Positions 10,301 to 25,300 of a DNA stretch of 64,000 nt are shown here, one piece after another. Under the pieces are notes generated by a model that saw nothing but the letters and a program-made list of their open reading frames with translations, did not search any database and was not told the DNA's origin. Position numbers and translations under genes: made by a program. The stretch spans positions 2,914,001 through 2,978,000 of the forward strand of contig JAHREC010000045.1 of NCBI GenBank assembly GCA_020081605.1. The letters run 5' to 3'. The stretch's first letter is position 1, and each line of letters begins with the position of its first letter. Source of the stretch: Albifimbria verrucaria. Taxonomy: Eukaryota; Ascomycota; Sordariomycetes; Hypocreales; Stachybotryaceae.

Positions 10301-13300
10301 TCTGGTGGAGGAGTTCAAAAGGTTTCAAGTCGGCCATAGGAATAATCACATTCTTCTTGCCTTCTAAAAGGGTATGCGAGATGCGCGAGGCAAGTTCCAT
10401 TGGGGTTGGACTATCGAAAATATCTCTCACGGATACGTGAACACTCATCCGCTGGCTCAGACGGGCTGCGAGCTTGGTTGCCATCAACGAGTGTCCTCCA
10501 AGTTCGAAGAAGTTATCAGCAATGCCAACCTCGACACCGAGAACATCAGAAAAGTTCTCGCATAGAGTCTTTTCTGCTTCGTTACGTGGCTCGATGCGTT
10601 CCGAGGACGGTCTGTTCACCCGTGCGGCCTGAGCTTTGCGTGTCAGCTCACGACGATCAACCTTGCCATTCGCATTGACTGGCATTTGGTCAATAGCTAC
10701 TATTTGAGTTGGGATCATATAGGAAGGAAGTAAAGTTTGAAGCTTTTCCTTGATTTGGGCTGCAATCTTACGATTCTGGTGCCGCTGAATTGGCCGGTTG
10801 GTGAGGTCTGATGATCGACCCTGATCCTCCGTTGGGAATTGGAATAGGACCCGAGAATCAATACCGTGAGGTTGGATTTGGTGGAAAACAGCATCGATTC
10901 CGCCTCTCTGGGATCTCTGCCGCGCCCAGCTAAGCTCCACACGAAAGCCTGCCTTTTCACCGATCTGAACCAGATCTAGAGCTGATAGCGCAGTACGTTG
11001 CTCTGCGGTACTGCGGATCTTTGACACCCAGGCTGCACCATCAATTAAAGTCTGAGTCTCTTCATTCTCACCGTCAATGAGAGACTCGCTTAATACTTGA
11101 TCAAACATAGTCTTGCTGTAAGGGATATTTCCCACCGCAAGGGTGTATGGAGACTTCGAACCTTGTAACAAAGCAAGGAGACTGTCACGATCCAGTGAGC
11201 TTGTCTGAAAGTCGACCCAGGCTTTCCGATCAATTGGTTGAACCATATTGGCAGGTTCTTTTGTATTGCAGACATGAATGACAGCTGCATATCGATACAT
11301 GCTGAGTTCATTGGTGGCTTCCATTCTCTTTGGAAGGATTTCCACATGCCAGACGCTATCCGGGATTTGTCCAAGTAATCCCGTAAAGAAGGCTGGATCA
11401 ACTAGAAGCTCCTCCTCGTGATCTTCCAACTCTGCGATTTTTCGCCGGAGACTTTCCTTGCTAACATCTTTGCCTAGCGCATGGAGAGATCTACCCGCAA
11501 GGAAGCTCTTGTTCGTGGCATACGTTCGCATGTCGCCAAAGAATAATCGTTTAACCCCTGGTAGTCGTACTAGACTCTGGATAACTTGCATCAAATACTC
11601 AGCTGATGGAAAGTATTGTGCAACAGAATTAATAACAACCAAATCTGGGGAGTTTCCACCAAAGAAGTTAAGTGAGCAGTATCCAATGCTGTGCCCACGT
11701 GTACATGGGCTTTCCCGGCTAGAGAAGGCGTAGATTCTATGCTCTTGTTCACAAAAGAGGCTGCTGAACTAGATGGCTCAAGACCGATGTAGTTTGTTAA
11801 GCCAGCCCCTAAATTGAATAGAATCATACCAGTGCCGACGCCGATCTCAAGAACGCGACCGGCTGGTTTGCCGTCCAACAGTGTAGCTATGGTCTCCTCA
11901 AGCCATTCTTTCATTTGATTTTTATCGATCATCGAGCCGTCATACATCGAAGTCCAGCCCATGAAGTCGTTGCCAACAATAGAATTATCAATGGACTGGA
12001 TCTCAGCGTACACATTAGTTTCAAAGTGAGTCCCCAACCATCGATTTGTTCAGCGACCTCTTTCTGTATGGACTGGTCTTTCTCTGTTGTCACAAAAGCG
12101 ACCATTTCGGGCTCTTGATCTGCTTGGAATCGAGCCACGACGGCCGCATCACAAACGTGAGGATGCTTCAGGATAGCAAATTCCACCTCAGCTGGCTCAA
12201 TCCTATGTCCTCTGATCTTGATTTGTTGATCCATGCGCCCAAAAACTCGATATAACCATCTGAAGGTCGACATCGGGCACGGTCACCTGTCCGATATGCT
12301 CGTATCGACTGGCCATCAATGGTTACATGTACGAAACGGTTGGAATTCAAGGCCGAATTTGTATAGCCGCGAGCAAGACCGTCTCCCGTGACGACCAATT
12401 CCCCATAACGCCTAAAGAAACCAAATGCTGATTTGGATCCATTATATAAGCTCCAGAATTGCTTACTGAGGAGCCAATCGGCACGCCTTGCTCGAAATAC
12501 TGATCAGTATCGACCTGGAAGATGGTGCTGAGGACTGTATTTTCTGTTGGGCCGTACGCATTGTAAATGGCACTCTTAACCAGTGCTCGCGCTTGCGTAG
12601 CATCTGCAGGGTCCAGCCGATCTCCAGCCACGTAGAGAATATCAAGAGCTCCGATTGTGGCTGGAATGTTTACAAGACATTGCTTCAATAGCGCAGGAGA
12701 GATTATTGCCATGCCAATATTTTCACGTGCAAAAATTGTCTTCAACGCCTCGCTATCGAGAGTCGTAAAGTAATCAATGCAAATCAACGATAGACCATTA
12801 AGTAAAGCCGAGTAAATCTCCAAAACGGAGGCATCGAAAGCAATATTTGACAAGTGCGCAATCTTGACTTCTTCTGGAAGCTTTCTAGTGACATTACTGT
12901 TCTTCACAAGTCGAACAATACCCCGGTGTTCGATCATGACCCCTTGGGTTGGCCAGTAGAGCCCGAGGTGAAGATAACGTATGCAAGGCTCTTTGGCGAT
13001 GGTAGAGAGAGATTTGCTGGCACGTCTTGGAAATTAGGTAATGATGGAGTAGGGATATCTGCTAACGGAGCGAACTCGATATTTGGCAAACAAATATCAG
13101 GCGCTGAAATACCGATTCCAAGGAGGACCAGTGTAAGGTTCGGAGCGTTCGATAGTATTGTCTCAAGGCGAGCAGTAGGCGTATTTGTATCGAGTGGAAG
13201 ATAGGCTAAATTTGACTTCAAAATGGCAAGGAAGGCGACTATTGTTTGGCATGACCGTGGTGCAAGGACACCTACAAGGGCCTCATCTGGCATACACTGT

Positions 13301-16300
13301 TGTCGAAGCCAGACAGATAACTGGTCTGATTTCTGATCCAGCTCGGCATAGGTTAGCTGAGTGGTAGCATCCTTAACCGCGATTCTCTCAGGATATGCCG
13401 CAACCTGCTGAAGGAAGACGTCTACCACACTGAAGGATTCAAACGTCTTGGTTGTTTCAACCTTTGAATAGCATAAATCATCCAACGCCGCCAGCCCATC
13501 AGTAAGAGGTATGCTTGCAATAGGGATGTCTGGATGTACGAGACACCGGCGGAGGATTTCCCGGAAAACATCTACAAAATTACTGATAGTAGCAGGTTCA
13601 AACAAATCAACGGCATAATGTACGTTGCCGCCTAGGCCACCTTCTCCTTGAAACATATGAAATTCAAGATCAAAACGGGTTGTGGATCCTGCAGGCAGAG
13701 GCTCACTGATAAGACCTTCGAACTCGATTCGACCGAGGCTCTTTGAGAGTGAACTGCGAACATAAGCTGTATAAGCGGGTTGCGGGATGTATCTCTTAAT
13801 CCGGGCAAGAGAGCCGAGACAATACGCTCGAACGGCACATCCTGATTTTCAAATGCAGCAGATGTCGTGGTGCGTGCATTCTCAACGAGACCATCGAAGC
13901 TTTCATCCTCAATAATGAGTCGTATGCACTGAGTATTGACAAAGAAGCCGATCATCTCTTCTAGTTCTGGACGGTTACGATTCGCAATCGGGGTGCCGAT
14001 TGTTGCATCTTCAGAACCCGTCAACCGAAAATGAGTTGCACGGAACGCAGCGAGAAGGACTGTAAAGAGTGTCACTTGGCGTGCTCTACAGTAAGACTCC
14101 AAGGACTTATAAAGAGAGCCCTCAATAGTGAACTGAACAATGCCGGCTTCACCAGATGCTATAGCCGGTCGTGGTTTATCGCAGAAGAGCTCTGCAGGAG
14201 AGCTGTTAGTTAGTTGCTCAGTCCAGTACTCTAATTGCTTCTGATGTTCGATAACCTGTTGCATTGACTTTTGCCATGTCGAAAAATCGCGATATTGAAT
14301 TGGAAGCGGCGTCACTTGAGCTAAAGGATCTCGACCTTGGAGTGCGGCCGTGTAGAATCTAGCTAGGTCCTGACGAAGAATATCAACGGACCAACCGTCA
14401 GATATGATATGATGCATCATAATTGAAAGGATATGGTCTTGGGTGCTTAGGCGGAAAAGAGCTACTCTCCACCCAGCTTCGGAGGAAATGTTAAACGGAA
14501 CCTCCTGCTCTTGTCGAAGGAGGCTTAAGGAGCACTCATAGCTCTTATCCGATACATCTATTACATGAAGTGGTTTAGCCTGACTGCCATGAACCACCTG
14601 TACACCAATGCCGTCGTGTTCCTCAAATGTTGTGCGTAAGATTTCATGTCGCTCTTCTGTGGCATTTAAAGCGATTGTTAAGGCCTTGATCTGTAGCGGC
14701 CCACGAAGACGCACAGCGAGGGGCATAAGATACCACGTAGCCCCAGGATTTAGCTTATCCAAAAACCAGAGTCGGCCTTGCGCAAACGACTGCTTGACAG
14801 GGCCACTGTAAGGCGTAGACTTAATTTTGGCATGAGAATTCGACCCGCGACGAATACCGGCAGCGAGATCAACAAGAGTGGGCCTATCAAAAATGTCTGC
14901 AATAGACACACGGGCATCTAATCGGCGGCTAATTCTAGCTGCAAGCTTTGTTGCCATAATAGAGTGTCCACCGAGATCGAAGAAGTTGTCGGTTATGCCA
15001 ACCTTAACGCCAAGAAGCTTGGTAAATTCTTCGCAAAGGGCTAGCTCTACTTCATTTCGCGGCGGTGCGTATTGGGACTCGGTCGTGCTGGCCCTTGATG
15101 TCTTCAGGGCTACTCGTGTGAGTTCTCGCCGATCCACTTTGCCGTTCGCATTCAGGGGCAGCTTGTCTAGAATCAAAACTTGTTCTGGCACCATGTAGCC
15201 CGGGAGCAGAACTCTCAACCGCTGGAGTATGTCTTTTTCTGTAAGTGAAGGAAGCTTCTGGTCTGTAGCGCCGACATCATTCCGGATTGTGACAAATCCA
15301 ACCAGTCCAGGATCGTGACCCTCATCCTTGCGGACGACAACAGCAGCGTCAGATATTGTATCGACTGTGAGAATTATATGCTCTATTTCTGTCGGCTCCA
15401 CACGATGACCCCGAATCTTGACCTGCAGGTCCATACGTCCGAAGTACTCAATTTGACCATCGGCAGGCCGATACCGTGCACGGTCGCCTGTTCGATATGC
15501 TCTTACAGAACGCCCGGCAATCTCCACGTATACAAATCTGTTGTTAAAGGCTGGATCGGTATAGCCCCGAGCAAGTCCATCGCCTGTCAATACAAGCTCT
15601 CCCATTATGCCGACAGGAACAATCTGTAGTTGCGTACTCATGACATAGGCCCCAGAATTACTAACGGATTTTCCGATAGGTACACCATTAGTGTAGAGCT
15701 CATCTAGCCCTACAGCATAGATAGCACTCACTGTTGTATTCTCTGTCGGTCCATATGCATTGTAGAATCCAGATTTAACCAGATCCCGAGCTCTGACTGC
15801 ATCATTTGCTCGCAGTACATCTCCTCCCACATATAGCAGATCCAGTCCGCTTACGATATGTGGCGCTTCATTGAGTAATTGTGTTAGTAGAGCTACAGCC
15901 ACTAACGCAGTTGTGACACGCTTGGCGGCAAATTTTTGACCAAGAGCCTCGAGATCTAACACTGTCATCTGGTCAATGCACACTATGGTGCCTCCGTTGA
16001 GAAGTGGTGTATAAATCTCCCACGTAGCGGCATCGAATGCCAAGTTTGATATATGAGCGATTGGCTTCGCTGCTTGATAGTGTGAGATCACGTTGGTTGC
16101 TTTGACTAGACGCACGATGCCACGGTGCTCAATCATGACACCTTTAGGCCTACCTGATGAGCCTGATGTGAACATGACATATGCGAGACTTGTTGCTGTA
16201 GCAGAAGGAGGAGTAGGGCAATTGAAGATATTCCGGTTTTGCTAAGTTCCAATACCTGGCTAATAGAAATCTGTTCAACGTTTGCGGACGGCCCGTCGAG

Positions 16301-19300
16301 GCGATTTGCGTCGTCGCCAAGCAACAGTAACGTAAGCCCAGGAACTTCTGATAGAAGGCTTTCGTTACGAATGCTTGGGGCATTCACATCGAGTGGAAGA
16401 TATGCGAGGTTTGCCTTCAGGATACCCAGTAATGTGGCAATGATTCGACATGATCGCGGCCCAAGGACCCCAACAATAGTCTCTGGAGCCATTTGCCGAT
16501 AATGAAGGTAGGTGGCTATCTGATTGGATTGATCATCCAGTTGACGGTACGTTAAGTCACATGACGAATCGGTAACGGCTATCCTGTTAGGATGAGCTGC
16601 TACCTGCGCGTTAAATATGTCAACTATGCTTGCGTCACGGGGATATTCTGTGGTCTTCATATCGAATAAACCCATATGTCGTAACTCAGTAAGCCCCAGG
16701 GTAAGCGGTAAGGCGGAAATGGGCATAGTCGGTTGTTCCAAACATTTGCGTAACATCTCTTGAAAGATTTCAACGCTATTGCGGATTGTGTCTGGCTCGA
16801 AAATGTCGGTAGAAAAGATAACGTAGCCATATAGTCGATCTTCCTCTTGCACTAGGTTAAACTCGACATCGAACCGAGTAGTGGGTTCCATTGCCAAAGG
16901 TTCATTCTCAAGTCCTTCTAGCTGGATCTTTCCAGTATCGGAACCAGTCGTCAAGGCAAACATCAACTGTGTTAAGGGGTTCCGTGACGTATCTCTTGAT
17001 CCTGGTAGGACTGTAGAAACAATACGTTCGAACGGTACATCTTGGTGTTCAATAGCGGCTGATATTACTGACTTGACGTGACTTGTGAGGTCGTAAAATG
17101 AGTTCTCTTCGGTTACAGTCGTCCGTATGCATTGAGTATTGACAAAGAAGCCAATCAGGTTCTCAAGCTCTGAACGGTTGCGGTTCGCAATAGGCGTGCC
17201 GATAGTAGCGTCCTGAGAACCTGTGAGACGATAATGTGTCGCTCTAAATACTGCGAATAACGCTGCAAAGGGCGTTACTTGGTTGACCTGACAAAACTTT
17301 TGGAGCGCATGGTACACAGGTTCTTCCACTTCGATTCCTATGGCATCAGCTTTGCTCGATAATTTGGCCGGCCTTGGTTTATCGCCAAGGAAACTAGCTG
17401 GCTGACTACCGTCGAGGTGTTTTCTCCAAAATTCTAGTTGACGCTCATGCTCAGCTTGCTGGGCAGGCTGCTTCTGCCATACTGCAAAATCACGATACTG
17501 GATAGGCAATGCTGGAACCATTGATAAAGGTGCTTTGTTATGTAACGCAGCACTATAAAAGGTTGCCAGCTCTTGTTGCAGAATGTCCAGAGACCAACCA
17601 TCTGATATTATGTGATGCATTATGATTGACAGTATAAAATCTTGATCCCCACCTTAAATAGTGTAACTCGCCAGCCTGGGTCAGACTCTAGGTTGAAGGG
17701 GGTTCTCTGATCCTTTCGTAAATATTCCATAAAGTTGTCTCCAGTAGGAATATTAACTATCTCGAGTTGTATATCGCGACATGACTGAACAACTTGCATA
17801 CCAACGCCGTCATGATCTTCGAAAGTTGTCCGCAAAGTCTCATGTCGCTGCGTAAGGGCTTGAAGAGCTATTTCTAGACATTTGATTTGCAAATTGCCAT
17901 GCAATCGTACCGCAAGGGGTACAAGGTAACCCTTAGAGCCTATGCTAAGTTGCTCGAGGAACCAAAGCCGCCCTTGAGCGAAAGACTGCTCAACAGGCCC
18001 TGTATATGGAGTATACTCAATCAGTCGATATTGTATTGAGTTCTGTTTAATCGTGCCAGCAAGTCCCATAACGATCGGTTGGTCAAAGATGTTCTTGACT
18101 GAAATATGGCTGTGGAAACGCTCGCTTAATCGTGCTGCAAGCTTAGTTGCGATCAGAGAGTGCCCGCCAAGGTCAAAGAAATTATCAGCAATTCCGACCT
18201 CAACGCCAAGCACGCTTGAAAACTCCTCACATAGAGCAGTCTCTATCTCGTTTCGTGGTGCTATAGGTGCAGAAACTTTGTTCCCACCTCTATCCACCTT
18301 CTGTGCTCTGTGGGTTAGCTCAAGGCGATCATTCTTCCCATTCGCATTGAGAGGCATGTCTTCTAACTCGATGATTCGGGCTGGAACCATATATGATGGG
18401 AGAATAGTCTGGAGCCTTTGAATTAAGGCCTTTTCTCTTATAGGGGCTAAATCAGGTTTCGCATTAGCATCCCGGAGGACAATGAAGCCAACAAGGTCCA
18501 CCTCATTAGCCGTTGATTTACGTGGAACAACTACCGCATCAAGAACATGTATATCTTCCAAGATAGCTTGTTCTATCTCAGCAGGTTCCATGCGGTGGCC
18601 GCGGACTTTGATCTGTTGATCAATACGGCCAAAGAACTCAATTTGGCCGTCGCCAGGGCGGAAGCGCGCACGATCACCTGTCCGATAAGCCCGAACTGAC
18701 TCGCCATTCATAGAAATCTCAATAAAGCGATCCTTATCAAGTCTGGAGTCTGTGTAGCCACGGGCAACTCCATCTCCTGTTACAATAAGTTCTCCCATTA
18801 CCCCCATAGAGACAAGCCGATATTTGGAGTCTATAATATAGGCACCAGAGTTATTGATAGCTTGCCCAATGGGAACTCCGTTAGTGAAGTCTTCGTCACC
18901 TTTGACTGCATAGATAGTACTTGTAACTGAATTTTCTGTAGGACCATACGCATTGTAGACACCAACTCGCAAACGGCGTTGTGTTTCCAGAGCATCACGC
19001 CCATCAAATCTATCTCCAGCAGCGAGGACGACATCTAAGGCGGAGATTGCGTTTGGTGCATGGACGAGTAATTGTTTGAGCAGCGAGGGAAGAAGCAGCG
19101 CAGCTTTGACTTTTCACGTATAAATACTGACTCGAGTGCCTTGTAATCTAACGTTGTAAAGTAGTCAATGCAGATGACGGTTCCGCCATTGAGAAGAGCA
19201 ATATAGACTTCCCACGTGGAATTATCGAATGCAATATTAGATAAATGAGCTACACGTGGCATCTGGGGCATGTCATATAGAAGGCCACTCTTCACCAATC

Positions 19301-22300
19301 TGTTGATTCCTCGGTGCTCGATCATCACACCCTTGGGGAGAGCAGTGGAGCCAGAGGTAAACATAACATAAGCCAGGCTCTTTGCGTGAGGTTTATCAGC
19401 ATCTGTGACGTGAACATCTTCCTGTTTAGCAGCTAACACATCGTCGAGCTGTACCCATTCAACGCCTGGCGTTAACGTTTCAGGTATAGCCACACTACTG
19501 CCTAGGAGCACGATTTTTCGCCCGAGGAGTGTGGAAAGTATGAGTTGATTGCGAGCAAGCGGGACGTTAATATCAAGCGGTAGATACGCTAGATTGGCTT
19601 TAAGTATGCCAATATATGCAGTAATTGTTTGGCATGACCGTGGTGCAAGGACACCAATTAATGTTTCGGCAGGTAAACGATATTGCCGCAACCAGTTTGC
19701 AACCCTGTCGGATCTTTCATCGAGTTCGGCATACGTCAAATTTGATGCGGAATCGATTACAGCAAAATTTGTAGGATGAGCGTCCACTTGCCTCCGGAAA
19801 AGATCTACAACACTCGAATCTCGAGGATAATGTGTCTTGTTGATCTCGAGCAAGCCGAGGTCCTTGAGAGCTACCAATCCAGCTGTAAGAGGTATACTGG
19901 AAATATATGCATCAGGCTGTTCAAGGCAGCGATGCAAAACCTCCTGAAATATGTCGACGATGTTTTGGACAGTTTCAGCCCTAAAAGATCAGTTGCATAT
20001 AGCATTGATCCTCCGAGCCCCTTTTCTGTAGGAAAAACATGGAATTCAAGATCGAGTCGAGTTGTAGGTCGTGAAGAGAGTAGTTCGGAGGTAGCACCTT
20101 CAAGCTCAAGTTTTCCAAGGTCTTCTTGCGAGTGAAATGCAAAACTGGTTTGCACAAGAGGGTTACGTGATGTATCCCTAGAGCCTGGCATGAGAGAGGA
20201 TACAATTCGTTCAAATGGTACGTCTTGGTTTTCAAATGCAGCTGTAGCTATTGACCGGACCTTGCGTGCTAAACTATTAAATGTCTCTTGTTCGCTATCG
20301 ATAGTGATTCTCATGCATTGGGTGTTGACAAAAACCCTATCAGTTCCTCGAGTTCGGGCCGGTTACGGTTAGCGATCGGTGTGCCAATGGTGGCATCGTC
20401 GATATCGGTAAGGCGATAGTGGGCTATGCGGAATACAGCAAGCAAGACTGTGAATTCTGTCATGTAATGACTGCGACAGAAAGCTTGAAGGTTATCATAG
20501 ACGGAGCCTTGGATCTGTAGCTGAATGACACCCGCATCGCCAGAAAGGAAGTCAGGACGAGGCTTATCACAGAGGAAGCTAGCGGGCTGGCTGCCCTGGA
20601 GTTGTTCTTTCCAGTAAGCTAGTTGACGTTCGTGCTCATGAACTTGTGCCTCTTGTTTCTGCCACATAGCAAAGTCGCGATATTGGATAGCTAGAGGAGT
20701 TGCTTGAGAGAGATCCTCGCTTCGTAGAGCCATGCTATACAGATTGCCCAGTTCTTTTCGTAGTATATCCATCGACCAACCATCACTGATGATATGATGC
20801 ATGACAATAGATAAAATATAATCCTCGTGGCCTAGACGATATAACACGACTCTCCAAGCCGGCTCCATGGAGAGATTGAATGGAACAGTTTGCTCGTGAT
20901 TAAGCAGTTCTAGATAGTTTTGACCTTCCCATGTAGAGACGTCGATGAATTTGATGGCTTTTCCTTGGCTCGGCCGAATGACTTGTACCCCAATGCCTTG
21001 ATGGCTTTCAAATATTGTTCTCAGGGATTCATGGCGGTGCTCCAAAGCCTGGAGTGCCGCATTTAGTGCTTCAATATCGATGTGCCCTTGGACACGAACG
21101 GCAAGTGGAATGATGTACCAGGATGCAGCAAGTTGGAGCTGGTCCAGAAACCAAAGGCGGCCTTGTGCGAATGACAGTTCTACTGGGTCTGTGTATGATG
21201 TGGGAATAATTGGATGGTACTGAGTGGATCCTCGCCGAATTGTACTGGCGAGGTCAGCCAGGACAGGGTAATCAAAAATATCTTTAACCGATATCGACGC
21301 ATTTATACGGCGACTGAGACGCGCCGCAAGCTTTGTAGCCATAAGCGAGTGGCCACCAAGATCAAAGAAGTTCTCAGTGGCGCCGACATCCCTGCCGAGG
21401 ACCTTGGCAAACTCCTCGCAAAGGATAGACTCCAGCTCGTTGCGCGGTAGAACTCGCTCGGAGATATCGTCGGACGTGTCAAGGCTGTTGGTTGCAACCA
21501 TCCGGACTTTTTGGACTAATTCAATGCGGTCTATCTTTCCGTTTGCGTTGAGAGGTAGCTTGTCAATTTGTAGTATGCGGCTCGGAACCATGTAAGATGG
21601 AAGTAGGTTTCGCAAATGCTGCCGCAGTTTTCTTTGTATATGTGTTTTCGACTGGTGCTCATCCCGTAAATTGGTGTGCTGTGCCGTAAAGAAGCCGACA
21701 AGCTCCGGCTCTGTGTTCTCCCCTAACTGTGCCAGTAATACGATCGAATCGTTGACTCCTGTATAGGACAGCATTACCTGCTCTATCTCAGTCGGCTCTA
21801 TACGATGGCCTCGAACTTTAATCTGCTGGTCCATACGCCCGAAAAGTTCGATATGCCCATCTGTAGGTCGACGACGAGCTCGATCACCTGTCCGGTACGC
21901 TCGTATTGTCTGGCCAGAGATAGTCACATCAATAAAACGGCCAAGGTCTAGTGACGCATCAATGTATCCTCGGGCAAGACCATCACCCGTGACAACAAGC
22001 TCTCCTATAATACCTATGGGTACTAATTGCTGAATCGAGTTCATGATATAGGCTCCTGAATTGCTCACGGCTTGTCCAATTGGAACACCGTTGATGCATT
22101 CTTCATCAACTTGAACGGGGTATATAGTGCTGATAGTCGCGTTTTCTGTTGGACCATATGCGTTGCAAAAGGATCCACGTACTAATTTGAGTGCTTTCTT
22201 CGCAACTTGTGGCTGAATTGGCTCGCCACCCGCAAGTAGAAGGTCAATATCCCTTAGTATAGAAGGCATCTCATCTACAAACTGCTTCAGCAGAGCAGCC

Positions 22301-25300
22301 GTGAAGAGGACGGCACTGACCCTATGACTGGAAAAGACATCACCAAGCTCAGTGGGGTTAAGAACTGTCATATGGTCAACACAGACAATCGTGCCGCCAT
22401 TAAGCAAAGGCGTGTATATTTCCCATGTAGCTGCATCAAATGATAAATTAGATATGTGAGCGAATACTCCAGTAGCATCCGTTGGTGAAACAAGATTTGT
22501 TTTCTTTACTAAGCGGATAACGGCTCGATGTTCAACCATAACACCTTTAGGTCGGCCAGTGGAGCCGGACGTGAAAATGATGTACGCTAGACTGTTGGCG
22601 TTAGGCAGCGATATAGAGTCCGCTTTATCTTTTGATGCACTATTGAGGTCGACATGCTTGTCCAGAGCTGTGCTAATGGGTACCAATTCCACATTGGGGA
22701 TCCCAATGTTTGTATGCATGTCCGAACCGATCAACACCAGTCTTCTGCCTGGGATAGACGAGAGAATTGTCTCGATTCGTGTGATTGGAACATTCATGTC
22801 GAAAAGAAGATAAGCTAGGCCGGCCTTGAGAATGCCGATGATGGTGGTAATGGTTTCGCATGATCGGGGGCCAACACACCTACCACTGTTCCCGGAGTCA
22901 GACGCAACTGGCGTAGCCATTTGAAAACCCTATCTGATTGGCGATCAAGTTCGTCATACGTTAGGCGTGATTGTTTGTCAATAACAGCAATGGCGTGTGG
23001 CGACGCGAGTGCCTGGCTCTTGAAAAGCTCTGTAATACTTGCCTCCCGCGGGTAATCTGTTACCTCAGCATTAAGGAGGCCGTTTTGATGAAGACCCTCC
23101 TCCACATGATTAAAAGGTAGAGTGACAAGTGAAACTTCTGGTTGTTTGAGAGCTTCGGATAGTATTTGCTGATATACATCCACGATATTCTGAATGGTCT
23201 CTGCAGCGAATAAATCTGTGGAATAAATCACGTTTCCATGGAGATGTTCTGGTCCCTGGAAAAGATGGAATTCAACGTCGAAGCGAGTCGTAGGGTTCAT
23301 AGGTATCAATTCGGTCTCTATGCCTTCCAGTTCAAATCTTCCCAAATCTTGTTGCGAGTTGAAGGAGAAAATAAGCTGGACCAACGGGTTGCGTGACGTA
23401 TCCCTGGCACCAGGTAAGACGGCTGATACGACACGTTCAAAAGGCACATCCTGGTTTTCAAGTGCAGCCGTTAGCAAAGTTCGAACTTGTCTCACTAAAC
23501 TTTCAAATGTATCGTTATCCTGAATGCCAATTCGCATGCATTGTGTATTAACAAAGAAGCCGATTATATGTTCTAATTCGGGTCGATTCCGGTTAGCGAT
23601 TGGTATACCGATCGTAGCATCCTCTGCCCCTGTTAAGCAGAAGTGGGCAAAGCGCAATGCTGCCAATAGTACAGCAAATGATGTGGTTCGATAGGTCCTA
23701 CAAAAGCTTTGCAAAGCATGATATACCTCGCCCTCGATGCGAAGGGGAACAGCACCAGCATTACCGGATAATACTACCGGACGGGACTTATCGCATAGAA
23801 ATTTTGCGGGCTGGCTGCCTTGAAGTTGTCCCTTCCAGTATTCTAGTTGACGATTATACTCTTCAGTTTGCGCTTCTTCCTTCTGCCACAAGGCAAAATC
23901 GCGATACTGTATAGTAAGTGGGCTGAGACATGTCAATGGGTCCTGGCCATGGATCGCAGCAGCATAGAAAGTTCTTAGATCGCGCTGTAAAATCTCCAGA
24001 GACCACCCATCAGAGATAATATGATGCATTACCATAGAAAGGATGTAATCACTATCGCTTAAGCGTAGCAGTGCAACACGCCAGCCTGGTTCCGTTGCCA
24101 AGTTAAACGGAGTGGTCTGTTCGTGTTGCAGGATCGACTCATAGGAGCCATTATGATCAACTGACACGTCTATAAGCTGTAGACTTCTTTGAAAAATCTC
24201 TTGGTCGTGAATGACTTGCACGCCAACCCCATCTTGCTCTTCAAATGTGGTCCGTAAAGTCTCGTGGCGCTGCTCCAAAGCATAAAGCGCCATACGTAGA
24301 GCATTAATGGAGAGTGGTCCTCGTAAGCGTAGCGCGAGTGGCATGATATACGAGGCGCTGATTTCTAGCTGGTCAATAAACCATAAACGAGCCTGTGAGA
24401 AAGATTGCTCTACAGGCCCGTGGTAGTCATTTACATGAATCGGATTGTGTTCCATTGAGCCTATTCGAATAGTGGATGCCATGTCAGCAAGGATTGGGTG
24501 CGAAAAAATGTCCTTAATTGGCAAATGGGCATTCAAACGATGTCCAACCCGTAGAGCAAGCTTCATAGCCATCAAAGAATGACCGCCAAGGTCAAAGAAG
24601 CTGTCGTTGACCCCAACATCAACTCCAAGAAGATCTGTGAACTCTTCACATAATATAGCTTCAGTGTTATTCCGTGGTGCTATGCGCGTAGATATGTCCG
24701 CTGCATATTCCGGGTCCTTTATTGTCTGAGCTTGAATCGTGAGGGACTGCCTGTCCACTTTACCATTCGCGTTGATAGGCAGTTGGTCTAGTAAAACAAT
24801 CCGTGCCGGCACCATGTAATGCGGTAGGATATTCCGAAGTTGTTGATACGCTTCTGTTTCTGTTTTGGCGGCAAGACGAGCTTGAGCCTCTTGATTTCCT
24901 ACTCCTGCCGCACTACTAGTGGGCTCGACGGTAATAAAGCCTACTAATTCTTGCTCTTTACCAGCTTGCTGTCGTACCACAACAACGGCATCGTGGGCCG
25001 AGGTATGCTTGAGAAGACCCTGTTCCACTTCCGCGGGTTCAACACGATGACCCAAAATCTTGACCTGTTGGTCTATTCGCCCATGGTACTCGATCTGGCC
25101 ATCGCTGGGACGGTATCGAGCACGGTCGCCAGTTCGATATGCCCGCATTGAGGGCAACCATCAACTGTGATATCGATAAACCGGTTCGTATTCATTGTTG
25201 AGTCGAGATAACCTCGTGCAAGACCGTCACCTGTTACAACAAGCTCACCCATTACGCCAACTGGTACAAGCTGCTGGCTTGGGTCCATGATATATACTCC

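Noticed and set aside
18053..18421. Plus-strand frames of 60-150 codons opposite the NRPS
   Set aside because: They recur at the same place in each module, as expected for antisense shadows of the conserved T and A domains.
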